Made by a program: the position numbers and the translations under genes. Shown here one piece after another: positions 31,142 to 38,626 of a stretch of DNA of 38,626 bases. The notes beneath the pieces were generated by a model, which was given only the letters and a program-made list of their open reading frames with translations, was not told where the DNA came from and searched no databases. Source of the stretch: an uncultured Oscillospiraceae bacterium (lineage in GTDB: Bacteria; Bacillota; Clostridia; Oscillospirales; Oscillospiraceae). Position 1 is the stretch's first letter, and each line of letters starts with the position of its first letter. The stretch covers positions 1-38,626 of the forward strand of contig CAJFQQ010000028.1 in the NCBI GenBank assembly GCA_904419145.1, read 5' to 3'.

Positions 31142-31759
31142 ATGGTATTCAGGCAGATCCAAGTGGGGCCCATCGGCACCAACTGCTCCCTGCTGGGGGA
31201 TGAGGCGGCCGGCGTATGCTTTGTGGCGGACCCCGGCGACGAGCCGGAGCGGGTGCTGGGAATGGTGCGGGAGAGCGGGCTCGCCCTCCAGGCCATCCTG
31301 CTGACCCACGGCCACTACGACCACACCGGCGGCGTGGCGGGAATTTTGGCGGAATATCCCAAGATCCCGGTGTATATCCATGAAAAAGAGCTGCTCGGTC
31401 CCGGCGGCAACTCGCGCTACCAGTATGCCGGAGCAGGGGAGAACCAGCGGATCTATGGCGAGGGGGACACCCTCGCTCTGGGCGGCACCACCATCCGGGT
31501 GCTCCACACCCCGGGCCACAGCCGGGGCAGCGTGGTGCTTCTGTGGGGGGATGTGATGGTGGCCGGCGACACCCTCTTTGCCGGGTCCTGCGGCCGGTGC
31601 GACCTCCTCGGCGGCAGCATGGAGGAGATGTTCGCCTCCTTGAAGCGCCTGGGGAGCCTCAGCGGGGATTACCGGGTCTATCCCGGCCACGGCCCTTCCA
31701 CCACCCTGGAGACCGAGCGGCGCACCAACCCCTATGTGCGCCACGCAATGCAGCTATGA
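31142..31759 (+). CDS. metallo-beta-lactamase-fold hydrolase (glyoxalase II-like)
   Basis: The 205-residue protein has the metal-binding motif THGHYDH at residues 55-61, a later histidine in HTPGHSRGS, an Asp in VAGDTLF and a final His in YPGHGPST. That is the full set for a two-metal glyoxalase II-type enzyme. The natural substrate is unknown; relatives hydrolyse thioesters such as lactoyl-glutathione or lactoyl-bacillithiol. It overlaps hemZ by four bases (ATGA), so the two are translated together. Confidence 0.92.
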   Translation: MVFRQIQVGPIGTNCSLLGDEAAGVCFVADPGDEPERVLGMVRESGLALQAILLTHGHYDHTGGVAGILAEYPKIPVYIHEKELLGPGGNSRYQYAGAGENQRIYGEGDTLALGGTTIRVLHTPGHSRGSVVLLWGDVMVAGDTLFAGSCGRCDLLGGSMEEMFASLKRLGSLSGDYRVYPGHGPSTTLETERRTNPYVRHAMQL

Positions 31760-33249
31760 AGCTGGAACTCATTGGACACGACCACAAATACGTGGTAGAG
31801 CAGAGCCTGCTGGCCCTGTTTCCGGAGGAGCGGCCGGTGTACGGCAGCGTGGACCGGGCGGCGGACCGCCGCTATGCCGTCATTACCATCGCCGAGGCCG
31901 GGGACCACTGCACGGTCACCACGGAGCTGGGCTGGGACGGCAGCGTCGCCTCCTTCCCCCAAGCCGTCACCCTCACCGGTGACGACTATGCCCGGGAGGG
32001 GCAGCGCCGGCGGGCCATCGGCATGAGCTTTTTCCGGGCCGCCCGGGAGGCCACGGGCATCGCGCCCCCCTGGGGGAGCCTCACCGGCATCCGCCCGGCC
32101 AAGGTGGCTACAGAGCTGCTGGACCGGGGTCTCAGCGCGGAGGAGGCCGGTGCGGTGCTGGAGGACACTTATTTTGTCACCCCCCAGCGCCGGCGGCTGT
32201 GCCTGGACGCGGCCCTGGCCGCGGCAAAGGCCGACCAGGGCCGGACGGACCGGGATATCTCCCTCTATGTGGGCATCCCCTTCTGTCCCACCCGCTGCGC
32301 CTACTGCTCCTTTGTCTCCAACAGCGTGGAGAAGTCCTTCCACCTGGTGGAGCCCTATCTCGCGGCCCTCCGATCGGAGATCGCCTCCGCCGGGCAGATG
32401 GTCCGGGACCTGGGGCTGCGGGTGCGCTCCTTCTACATGGGGGGCGGTACCCCTACCACCCTCACCGCCGCTCAGATGGACGGCCTCCTCACCTGTCTGG
32501 AGGAGCAGTTTGACTTCTCCGGGCTTCTGGAGCGGACGGTGGAGGCCGGCCGGCCGGACACCATCACCCGGGAGAAGCTGGAGGTGCTGAAGCGCCACGG
32601 CGTGGACCGCATCAGCGTCAATCCCCAGACCATGGAGGACCATGTGCTCCGCGCCATCGGCCGGCGGCACACGGCGGCGGATATCGAGGCCGCCATGGAG
32701 ACCGTGGCGGCGGTGGGATTCCCCCATGTGAACATGGACCTGATCGCAGGACTGCCCGAGGACACCCCTGAGGGGTTCCAACGGAGCCTGGAGCGGGTGC
32801 TCTCCTTTGGCACAGATAATCTCACCATCCATACATTATCCTTGAAGAAAGGCAGTAGAATAACCCTGGAGGGGACCCGCATCCCCACGGTGGAGGAGGT
32901 GGGGGCCATGCTGGACTACGCCGACCCCCTCCTGCGGACATTGGGCTTCGCCCCCTACTACCTCTACCGGCAGAAGTACCAGTCCGGCAGCTTTGAAAAC
33001 GTGGGCTGGTGCAGGAGCGGGGGAGAGGGCCTCTACAACATCTACATCATGGAGGAGCTTCACAGCATCCTCAGCATGGGGGCCGGCGGCTCCACCAAGA
33101 TGGTGGACCGGAGGCACAGCCACATCGAGCGGGTGTTCAATCTGAAGTTCCCTCTGGAGTATACCCAGCGTCCGGAGAAGGCGGCGGAAAACCAGCGGGC
33201 CTTTGCCGCCTTCCACCGCGCCATGCTGCAAGATCTGCAAGAAAGGTGA
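31756..33249 (+). CDS. hemZ: radical SAM coproporphyrinogen III oxidase-like protein HemZ
   Basis: The 497-residue protein belongs to the HemN/HemZ branch of radical SAM enzymes. The iron-sulfur cluster motif is Cys177-x3-Cys181-x2-Cys184 in FCPTRCAYCSF, followed by the SAM-binding MGGGTPTTL. An N-terminal extension of about 160 residues is typical of HemZ. In characterised relatives the reaction is oxygen-independent decarboxylation of coproporphyrinogen III, but many HemZ-like proteins lack proof of this, and no other heme gene lies here. It starts in a four-base overlap with the MBL gene and ends four bases before the kinase gene, so all three form one operon. Confidence 0.9.
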   Translation: MKLELIGHDHKYVVEQSLLALFPEERPVYGSVDRAADRRYAVITIAEAGDHCTVTTELGWDGSVASFPQAVTLTGDDYAREGQRRRAIGMSFFRAAREATGIAPPWGSLTGIRPAKVATELLDRGLSAEEAGAVLEDTYFVTPQRRRLCLDAALAAAKADQGRTDRDISLYVGIPFCPTRCAYCSFVSNSVEKSFHLVEPYLAALRSEIASAGQMVRDLGLRVRSFYMGGGTPTTLTAAQMDGLLTCLEEQFDFSGLLERTVEAGRPDTITREKLEVLKRHGVDRISVNPQTMEDHVLRAIGRRHTAADIEAAMETVAAVGFPHVNMDLIAGLPEDTPEGFQRSLERVLSFGTDNLTIHTLSLKKGSRITLEGTRIPTVEEVGAMLDYADPLLRTLGFAPYYLYRQKYQSGSFENVGWCRSGGEGLYNIYIMEELHSILSMGAGGSTKMVDRRHSHIERVFNLKFPLEYTQRPEKAAENQRAFAAFHRAMLQDLQER

Positions 33250-33253
33250 TACC

Positions 33254-34192
33254 ATGGCATACCAACTCAGCGAAATCAACCAGGCCGTCCGCTCCGATCC
33301 CAAGGGGTTCGTGGAGGAGAGCGACGCGGCCTTCCAGCGGAAGATCGAAAATGCAGCCAGAAAGATTGCCGACCACCTGAGCGAGAGCCGCATCGTGCTG
33401 CTGTCCGGCCCCTCGGGCAGCGGAAAGACCACCACTTCCAAGAAAATCCAGGCGGAGCTGGAGAAGATGGGTGTCCGGGCCCATGCGGTATCCATGGACA
33501 ACTACTTCCAGACCGTGGACCCGGAGACCGCCCCCCGGAACCGGGAGGGGCTCATTGACTACGAGTCCCCCTTCTGCCTGGACATGAACCTCCTCAACCG
33601 GCACTTCAAGCTCCTGGACCAGGGGGAGACCATCCACATCCCCAAGTTCGACTTTGCCCGGCAGATGCGTTCGGCGGTCCACAGCAACCCCCTGAAGCTG
33701 GGGAAGGACGAGATCGCCATCTTCGAGGGCATCCACGCCCTCAACGACATCATCACCGGCAAGAACCCCAAGGCCATGAAGCTCTATATCTCCGCCCGCA
33801 GCAATGTGACGGATGGGGAGGGGGACACCGTGTTCAAGGGCACCTGGATGCGCCTAGGGCGCCGGATGGTCCGGGACGCCAAGTTCCGGGCCTGGGAGCC
33901 CCACGTGACCATGAAGATGTGGAGCAACGTGCGGCGGGGGGAGAAGCTGTATATCTCCCCCTTCAAGGACAACGCCGACATCCAGTTCGACTCCTCCCTG
34001 CCCTATGAGGTAAGCGTCCTCAAGAGCTATGTGCTGCCCTTCTGCGAGCAGCTGACGCCGGAGATCGAGCGGTATGAGGAGATCGGCCGCCTGCTGGAGG
34101 CCTATCCCCGGTTCGAGACCCTCAGCGAGACCTATGTGGCCCCCGACTCCCTGATCCGGGAGTTCATCGGCGGCGGCATCTACGACGAGTGA
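33254..34192 (+). CDS. uridine kinase-like nucleoside kinase
   Basis: The 312-residue protein has a Walker A motif GPSGSGKTT at about residues 51-59 and SMDNYF, typical of uridine kinase/phosphoribulokinase enzymes, near 78. A DYESPFCLD segment lies near 100 and IFEGIHALND near 160. Many relatives in Clostridia carry an N-terminal TGS domain; this one has only about 45 extra N-terminal residues. The likely reaction is phosphorylation of a nucleoside, with substrate not settled. GAAAGGTGA precedes the ATG. It closes the MBL-hemZ operon. Confidence 0.88.
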   Translation: MAYQLSEINQAVRSDPKGFVEESDAAFQRKIENAARKIADHLSESRIVLLSGPSGSGKTTTSKKIQAELEKMGVRAHAVSMDNYFQTVDPETAPRNREGLIDYESPFCLDMNLLNRHFKLLDQGETIHIPKFDFARQMRSAVHSNPLKLGKDEIAIFEGIHALNDIITGKNPKAMKLYISARSNVTDGEGDTVFKGTWMRLGRRMVRDAKFRAWEPHVTMKMWSNVRRGEKLYISPFKDNADIQFDSSLPYEVSVLKSYVLPFCEQLTPEIERYEEIGRLLEAYPRFETLSETYVAPDSLIREFIGGGIYDE

Positions 34193-34227
34193 GCAAGATC
34201 CCAATCTGAACTGTGGAGGATAAGACA

Positions 34228-34641
34228 ATGGATCTGGAGAAATGGAAGGAACAATGGAGTGATCTGTGCCGCGGAACCCGCAAGCTGGCGGGGGACATGG
34301 GGGAAGCAGCATGGACTGGCGCGCTGAAGGCAGGGCAGGCTGCCGAGAACGCCATCCGCTATACCCGTCTCAAGGCCCGTGTCCTGGACCTGGGCACTCA
34401 GGTTCGATCCCAGATGCGCAAAATTGGGGAACTCGTTTACGCCACCCACTCCGGAACCCCTACCGACAGCGCCACGCTGCAGGCGGCGCTGGAGGCCGTG
34501 GACAAATTGAATGAGGAAATTGATGAGTGTCAGCGCGCGCTTGCAGCGCTCCGGGGGATCCGGATCTGCGGCGTGTGCGGAGCGGAGAACCGTGCTGCTG
34601 ACAGCCGCTGTACCCAGTGCGGCCAGCCGCTGGATTGCTGA
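34228..34641 (+). CDS. zinc-ribbon protein with amphipathic helices
   Basis: The 137-residue protein is mainly helical and charged over the first 105 residues, with a likely coiled coil around LDLGTQVRSQMRKIGELVY and AVDKLNEEIDECQRAL. It ends in a zinc ribbon with four cysteines (CGVCGAENRAADSRCTQCG). Proteins with this layout are common in Clostridia, but none that I know has a defined role. The ATG is preceded by GTGGAGG; an earlier GTG would overlap that site. It starts 35 bases after the kinase gene. Confidence 0.78.
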   Translation: MDLEKWKEQWSDLCRGTRKLAGDMGEAAWTGALKAGQAAENAIRYTRLKARVLDLGTQVRSQMRKIGELVYATHSGTPTDSATLQAALEAVDKLNEEIDECQRALAALRGIRICGVCGAENRAADSRCTQCGQPLDC

Positions 34642-34682
34642 GCTCCCGCCGGGAAGCAGTCCCGGATTTTGATTCTGTCTGC

Positions 34683-34750
34683 TTGGGGGGAGCAATCCCC
34701 CCAAAGCTATGTCCGCCGCAATCTGTTCTACCCGGCCCGGCAGCCGGGCC
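34683..34750 (+). promoter_or_regulatory. paired hairpins upstream of spoVB
   Basis: TTGGGGGGA, GCAA, TCCCCCCAA (34683-34704) and GGCCCGGCAGCCGGGCC (34734-34750) are two strong hairpins in the 150 bases between the zinc-ribbon gene and spoVB. Neither is followed by a T run, so they are not ordinary terminators. Role unknown. Confidence 0.5.
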
Positions 34751-34791
34751 GCATGGGCGGTAAGTCTTTCCTATAGCGAGGTATCCTGACT

Positions 34792-36384
34792 ATGTCCAAA
34801 GAAAAGAAGCAAACCTTTCTGGGCGCCACCGCTACCCTGGGGCTGGCGGTCATCGTGGTGAAGATCATCGGCGCGCTGTACAAGATCCCCCTGAACAATA
34901 TCCTGGGGGACGAGGGGGTCACCTACTTCAACGCCTCCTATAAGATCTACAGCTTTCTCCTCTCCCTCTCCACCGCCGGGCTCCCGGTGGCCCTGAGCAA
35001 GCTGGTGGCGGAGAGCCGGGCGCTGGGGAAATATAACCAGAGCCGCAAGCTCCTGCGCCTGTCCCTGACGTTGTTTACCGCCATCGGCGCTGTAGGCACG
35101 GCCATCATGTTCTTCTTCACTGAGGAACTGGCGGCTATGATGAACAATTCCCTGGCCTATGCTCCCATCAAGGCCCTGAGCTTCTCCGTGGTGTGCGTGT
35201 GTATGATGTCCGCCTTCCGGGGCTACACCCAGGGCAGCGAAAACATGGTGCCCTCCGCCATCAGCCAGGTCATTGAGGCGGTGTTCAAGCTGGTGGTGGG
35301 CCTGGCCCTGGCATGGTACCTGGTGGACGCGGGCTTCGGCCTCTCCGTCGGCGCCGCCGGCGCCATCATGGGCGTCACCATCAGCACGGTGCTGGCTCTG
35401 GGCTATATGATTGTGAGCCACCTGCGCCACCGCAATGACATCCCCAGCAGCACCGATACGCCCGCGCCCTCCAAAACGCTGCTCAAACGCCTGCTGGCCA
35501 TCGGCATCCCCATCACCATCGGTGCCTCGGGCATGAGCCTCATTACCCTCATCGACCAGAGCCTCATTATGGGCCGGCTCCAGGATGTGCTGGGGCTCAG
35601 TGAGCAGGCGGCGGCCGCCCTCAACGGGCAGTACGAGTTCAGCATGACGCTCTTCAACCTGCCCAGCTCCTTTATCCCCCCCATCACCATGAGCCTGGTG
35701 CCCGCGGTGTCCGCCGCCCTGACCCGCCGGGACCACCAGCGGGTGGGCAAGCTGGTGAACACCTCCCTGCGCCTGACCACCCTGCTGGCCTTCCCCGCCG
35801 GCGTGGGGCTCAGCGTACTGGCGGGCCCCATCCTGATCCTGCTCTACCCCGCCCAGTATGACGCCGCCGTAGCGGCCACCTACCACCTGCAGATCCTGGG
35901 CATCGCCTCGGTGTTTGTGTGCGTCATGCTTCTCACCAATGCCATCCTCCAGGCCCACGGCCAGGCTAAGATCCCTATTATCACCATGTTTATCGGCGGC
36001 GCGGTGAAGGTTGTTGCCAACTATTTCCTGGTAGGGAATCCCAACATCAATATCAAAGGGGCCCCTATCGGCACTTTGGTGTGCTATGCCCTGATTACAG
36101 TTTTGAATTTGGTCATTATCAACCGCACCCTGGTCAACCGCCCCAGCTATGCCCAGCTCTTCCTCAAGCCCTTCCTGGCCACCGCCGGCATGGCAGTAAC
36201 CGCCAAGGTTTCCTATAACTTTCTGTCCGGCGTGCTGGGCAACACCCTGGGCACACTGGGGGCCATCGCCCTGGCGGTGGTGGTGTACGTTGTGCTGGTG
36301 CTGGCCTTGCGGATCATCACCAAGGACGATTTGGAAATGCTGCCCAAGGGGGATAAATTGGCAAAAATCCTGCGGGTACGCTGA
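34792..36384 (+). CDS. spoVB: MOP-superfamily lipid flippase, SpoVB-like
   Basis: The 530-residue protein has about 13-14 membrane helices without long soluble domains. It starts with TFLGATATLGLAVIVVKIIGALYKIPLNNILGDEGVTYF, of which KIIGALYKIPL is typical of SpoVB/YtgP/MurJ-like flippases. SpoVB is needed for spore cortex synthesis and probably moves a lipid-linked precursor across the forespore membrane; paralogues act in vegetative peptidoglycan synthesis. Its place ahead of yabP, yabQ and divIC, as in the Bacillus spoVB-mazG-yabO-yabP-yabQ-divIC order, supports SpoVB. mazG is absent and a HU gene takes its place. Confidence 0.88.
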   Translation: MSKEKKQTFLGATATLGLAVIVVKIIGALYKIPLNNILGDEGVTYFNASYKIYSFLLSLSTAGLPVALSKLVAESRALGKYNQSRKLLRLSLTLFTAIGAVGTAIMFFFTEELAAMMNNSLAYAPIKALSFSVVCVCMMSAFRGYTQGSENMVPSAISQVIEAVFKLVVGLALAWYLVDAGFGLSVGAAGAIMGVTISTVLALGYMIVSHLRHRNDIPSSTDTPAPSKTLLKRLLAIGIPITIGASGMSLITLIDQSLIMGRLQDVLGLSEQAAAALNGQYEFSMTLFNLPSSFIPPITMSLVPAVSAALTRRDHQRVGKLVNTSLRLTTLLAFPAGVGLSVLAGPILILLYPAQYDAAVAATYHLQILGIASVFVCVMLLTNAILQAHGQAKIPIITMFIGGAVKVVANYFLVGNPNINIKGAPIGTLVCYALITVLNLVIINRTLVNRPSYAQLFLKPFLATAGMAVTAKVSYNFLSGVLGNTLGTLGAIALAVVVYVVLVLALRIITKDDLEMLPKGDKLAKILRVR

Positions 36385-36453
36385 AAGCTTCCAAAAAATT
36401 CCGGAAATTTCTGGAAATCCCCAATGAATTTCTATTTTTGAAAGAAAAAAATC

Positions 36454-36482
36454 TTGCATCATCTATAAAAATATGGTAAATT
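36454..36482 (+). promoter_or_regulatory. promoter of the HU gene
   Basis: TTGCAT and TAAATT are 17 bases apart, in an AT-rich stretch 65 bases before the start codon. Confidence 0.72.
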
Positions 36483-36546
36483 GGGGAAAGGTAAAATAAG
36501 TTGCAAGACGGGTTCTTGTACAAATGAATAAAAGGAGAAAATTGCT

Positions 36547-36822
36547 ATGAATAAAGCTGAACTGATCGCTGCTGTCGCCGAGAAAGCCTCCCTGTCCAAG
36601 AAGGATTCCGAGGCCGCTGTCAACGCCGCCCTGGAAGCTATTTCCGCCGCTCTGCAGGACGGCGACAAGGTGCAGCTGGTAGGCTTTGGCTCTTTTGAGG
36701 TAAAGAAGCGCGCCGCCCGTACCGGCCGCAATCCCCGGACCAAGGAAGTGGTGGAGATCCCCGCCTCCCAGGTGCCTGTGTTCAAGGCCGGCAAGGCCCT
36801 GAAGGACGCTGTGGGCAAATAA
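36547..36822 (+). CDS. hup: HU-family DNA-binding protein
   Basis: This is a 91-residue histone-like protein that bends and compacts [23 protein letters not shown] begins the helical dimerisation half. [26 protein letters not shown] is the DNA-binding arm with the conserved Arg-Asn-Pro tip at about residues 60-62. AAGGAG precedes the ATG, and codon choice suggests high expression. It has its own promoter and a terminator behind it. In related genomes hup often lies in front of the yabO/yabP/yabQ/divIC genes. Confidence 0.97.
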   Translation: MNKAELIAAVAEKASLSKKDSEAAVNAALEAISAALQDGDKVQLVGFGSFEVKKRAARTGRNPRTKEVVEIPASQVPVFKAGKALKDAVGK

Positions 36823-36840
36823 ATCATTGAGCCTTTGGCT

Positions 36841-36871
36841 CGGGGCGCATCCGCAGATGCGCCCCGTTTTT
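36841..36871 (+). terminator. terminator after hup
   Basis: CGGGGCGCAT and ATGCGCCCCG enclose CCGCAG, followed by five T. Some read-through may feed the genes behind it, as no separate promoter is obvious for rqcP. Confidence 0.9.
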
Positions 36872-36943
36872 ATGGAAGAATTACTACCCGCGTGGGCTGG
36901 AAGACCCCTTGCCAGCTTGCGCGGCAAAGGAGTGTATAAGCCT

Positions 36944-37183
36944 ATGCGGCTGGACAAATATTTGAAGGTTTCCCGTCTCATCAAGCGCCGCACGGTCGCC
37001 AATGAGGCCTGCGACAGCGAGCGGGTAACCGTAAATGGAAAAGTAGCCCGCGCCTCCTATGATGTGAAGGTCGGAGATGTTATTTCTATCCGTTTTGGAG
37101 AGCGGACGCTGAGCGTTGAGGTCCTTTCCACCCAGGAAACGGTGGGCAAGGAATCCGCCGCTCTGATGTACCGGGAGGTCTAA
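36944..37183 (+). CDS. rqcP: S4-domain RNA-binding protein RqcP (YabO)
   Basis: The 79-residue protein is a single S4 RNA-binding domain: MRLDKYLKVSRLIKRRTVAN, then ACDSERVTVNGKVARAS. RqcP works with RqcH on stalled 50S subunits and helps add C-terminal alanine tails to incomplete proteins. I start at the ATG behind AAAGGAG, eleven bases away; the upstream in-frame reading is translation of the terminator region and has no ribosome site. It opens the yabO-yabP-yabQ-divIC group. Confidence 0.92.
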   Translation: MRLDKYLKVSRLIKRRTVANEACDSERVTVNGKVARASYDVKVGDVISIRFGERTLSVEVLSTQETVGKESAALMYREV

Positions 37184-37240
37184 AGCGGACAGCCCCTTCA
37201 TAGAATGGAGCGTATCCATGGAGAGGGGGAGTTATCGATT

Positions 37241-37522
37241 ATGGCATCCTACGACAATCCTGCCTACACCAGCCACCAGCTGACTTTGGAGGGACGGGAA
37301 CGCCTCACCGTGTCCGGGGTGGAGGATGTGGAACGCTTTGATGAGAACACCATCGTCATGTCAACCACCGCCGGAACACTGGTGATTTCCGGAGAAAATC
37401 TCCACATCGGCAAGCTGAGCCTGGATGGCGGAGAGCTTCACGTGGATGGGCAGGTTGATTCCCTGTCCTATGAAGACCCGGGCTACAGCCGGGGCGGATT
37501 TTTGAGCCGCCTGTTCGGCTGA
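37241..37522 (+). CDS. yabP: sporulation protein YabP
   Basis: The 93-residue product has the family pattern: HQLTLEGRERLTVSGVEDVERFDENTIVM, then TLVISGENLHIGKLSLDGGELHVDGQVDSLSY. YabP is made in the mother cell during sporulation and is required for spore formation in Bacillus; its molecular role is unclear. The ATG is preceded by GAGAGGGGGAG; an earlier ATG twelve codons upstream has weaker support. Its stop (TGATGG) shares a base with the yabQ start, showing translational coupling. Confidence 0.92.
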   Translation: MASYDNPAYTSHQLTLEGRERLTVSGVEDVERFDENTIVMSTTAGTLVISGENLHIGKLSLDGGELHVDGQVDSLSYEDPGYSRGGFLSRLFG

Positions 37523-38223
37523 TGGAGATTGAAATTTCCGCCCAGGCGGCGGCATTTTTGTGCGCTGGACTGCTGGGAGCGCTTCTGGGGCTGCTGTATG
37601 ACCTGCTGCGCGCCCTGCGCACACTGTGGAAAGGGCGAGGTACCGCCCTCACCGACGGGCTTTACAGCTTGGCGGTGCTGATCTCGGTGTTCTATTTTGC
37701 CATGGCTTTTGGCCAGGGGCAGCTGCGGATCTACATGGTGTTGGGCATCCTGGCCGGTGCCGTCTTGTTTTTCTCCCTGCTGAGCCAGCCTCTGCGCCCA
37801 TTGTGGGATTACTGGCGGGACAGCCTCCTGCTGACCCTGCACATCCTGCTCTCTCCGGCAGTTTTTCTCTGGCGGCTGTTAAAAAAACTTTTGCTCCCGT
37901 TCAAAAAATGCTTCCTTTTTTGCAAAACTTGGTTTACAATAGTATTATCGCATTGCCATGGGGCAGTATCCCCAAGCTGGCAGGCCAGGAAATGGAGGGG
38001 GCGCAATGAAAAAAAAGCAAAAGCGGGCAAGCGGCTTTCTTACCGGCGTTCTTCTGCTGGTTCTGCTGCTGGGAGTGGGGATCCAGCTCTATCGGATGCA
38101 GGAACAATTGAGGACCGCTCGGGCCGAAGAGGCCGCCCTGGCTGCACAGATCGCCCAGATAGAGCGGGAAAACGCTCAGCTCCAGGAAGATCTGGACAAC
38201 GCAGACAACCCGGAATTGATTGA
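37522..38223 (+). CDS. yabQ: sporulation membrane protein YabQ, reading frame extended into divIC
   Basis: The first 140 or so residues are a typical YabQ: three or four membrane helices (AAAFLCAGLLGALLGLLYDLL, LAVLISVFYFAMAF, IYMVLGILAGAVLFFSLL, LLTLHILLSPAVFLW) and a basic end LLKKLLLPFKKCFLF. YabQ is needed for spore cortex in Bacillus. The frame then runs 218 bases into divIC as a non-conserved basic tail, unusual for the family. In another frame the end (LAGQEMEGAQ) closes with TGA overlapping the divIC ATG (ATGA), the usual operon junction. Runs of 7 A, 6 A and 6 T at about 37880-37921 are good places for an indel. The 3' boundary is therefore uncertain; the ancestral stop may be 38007-38009. 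Confidence 0.8.
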   Translation: MEIEISAQAAAFLCAGLLGALLGLLYDLLRALRTLWKGRGTALTDGLYSLAVLISVFYFAMAFGQGQLRIYMVLGILAGAVLFFSLLSQPLRPLWDYWRDSLLLTLHILLSPAVFLWRLLKKLLLPFKKCFLFCKTWFTIVLSHCHGAVSPSWQARKWRGRNEKKAKAGKRLSYRRSSAGSAAGSGDPALSDAGTIEDRSGRRGRPGCTDRPDRAGKRSAPGRSGQRRQPGID

Positions 38224-38293
38224 GGAGATTGCCCGCAACGAGCTGGGTATGGTGATGCAGGACGAGAAGGTATTTTATACCTACGGCGGATAA
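38006..38293 (+). CDS. divIC: septum formation protein DivIC/FtsB-like
   Basis: The 95-residue bitopic protein has a basic cytoplasmic start (MKKKQKRASG), one membrane helix at about residues 10-28 (FLTGVLLLVLLLGVGIQLY) and an external coiled coil (about 32-68) rich in Glu and Leu. It ends with the ELIEEIARNELGMVMQDEKVF segment typical of DivIC/FtsB. These proteins stabilise the divisome with DivIB and FtsL. GGAGGGGG precedes the ATG. A terminator follows, so it closes the sporulation/division cluster. Confidence 0.93.
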   Translation: MKKKQKRASGFLTGVLLLVLLLGVGIQLYRMQEQLRTARAEEAALAAQIAQIERENAQLQEDLDNADNPELIEEIARNELGMVMQDEKVFYTYGG

Positions 38294-38308
38294 GGAAATT
38301 GGAACACA

Positions 38309-38352
38309 ACAGCCGACTGGTGTCCCGGGGAGGATGCCAGCCGGCTGTTTTT
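38309..38352 (+). terminator. terminator after divIC
   Basis: ACAGCCGACTGG and CCAGCCGGCTGT pair with one mismatch around 16 bases, followed by a T run. Confidence 0.78.
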
Positions 38353-38369
38353 GTCTCGGCCGGGCCTGC

Positions 38370-38626
38370 CGGGATCATTTTCTTTTTCAGAAATGGATTC
38401 CACCCCCCTTGTCTTTTCAATGGTGCCTGCCAAGGACGTTTCGCGCCCCCGGGCACGGGGTGTTTCTGCCGCCGGGCAAAAGACAGTTCTAGCCCCCATT
38501 GCCATAGGAGGACGGGTTCCACCCCCCTTTTCTTTTCGTCATGCCGAAGGATGGGGAAATTTCGTACCCCGGGCGCGGGATGTTTCTGGCATGCCTTTGC
38601 CAGGGGACGTTTCGCGCCCCCGGGCG
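38370..38626 (+). repeat. tandem degenerate repeat at the window end
   Basis: There is no gene in the last 330 bases. Two similar units follow one another: TTCCACCCCCCTT with a pyrimidine run CTTTTC, then about 30 bases, then a TTTCGCGCCCCCGGGCACG-type motif and GTGTTTCTG or ATGTTTCTG. The unit is repeated once with changes and a third TTTCGCGCCCCCGGGCG begins at the window edge. The same motif occurs in the long repeats elsewhere in the window. Confidence 0.75.

Overview
The window looks like chromosome from a GC-rich, spore-forming, anaerobic Firmicute of the Oscillospiraceae type (Flavonifractor/Lawsonibacter/Intestinimonas-like). The clues are a sporulation/division cluster (spoVB, hup, rqcP, yabP, yabQ, divIC), a recJ-relA-dtd-MBL-hemZ block, a PerR-like regulator next to a rubrerythrin, selenium-dependent Mo-hydroxylase accessory genes, a T-box leader, TTGACA-17-TATAAT promoters and AGGAGG ribosome sites. 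The genus is inference; the class is well supported.

Layout. 1-3.3 kb: tail of gap, then a minus-strand yqeC-yqeB-selD operon. 3.3-6.3 kb: the metY-metA pair (O-acetylhomoserine sulfhydrylase and homoserine O-acetyltransferase) on the minus strand, behind a strong promoter, a 30-codon methionine-rich leader peptide and an intrinsic terminator; this looks like a methionine attenuator. 6.3-7.6 kb: an ECF sigma factor and a membrane protein that is probably its anti-sigma factor. 7.7-12.1 kb: a T-box with its own promoter, then an inserted block (a DUF6809-like gene, a divergent XRE regulator and a long non-coding repeat), then ileS. 12.1-15 kb: small ribbon-helix-helix and XRE genes, a second long repeat and a frameshifted D-cysteine desulfhydrase gene. 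15-20.6 kb: lipoprotein, cytidine deaminase, P-loop protein, SLH-domain protein, inositol monophosphatase, PerR and rubrerythrin. 20.6-22 kb: a more AT-rich two-gene membrane operon, repeats and tRNA-Gly(CCC). 22-25 kb: D,D-carboxypeptidase and pgi. 25-34.2 kb: recJ, relA, a third long repeat, dtd, MBL hydrolase, hemZ and a nucleoside kinase. 34.2-38.3 kb: zinc-ribbon protein, spoVB and the sporulation/division cluster. The last 300 bases are repeat.

Two things stand out. First, the methionine leader: promoter, Met-rich mini-gene and terminator lie in the order of a classical amino-acid attenuator, in a place where Firmicutes usually carry a SAM riboswitch or T-box. Second, a small structured repeat with several covarying hairpins lies directly behind the stop codons of metY and pgi, and in both cases is followed by a second copy of that gene's own 3' end. 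In pgi the second tail differs from the first almost only at synonymous positions. This looks like a mobile or recombining element that targets gene ends and carries or duplicates the gene tail. Other covarying hairpin families and about 700-base composite repeats recur across the window and have separated the T-box from ileS.
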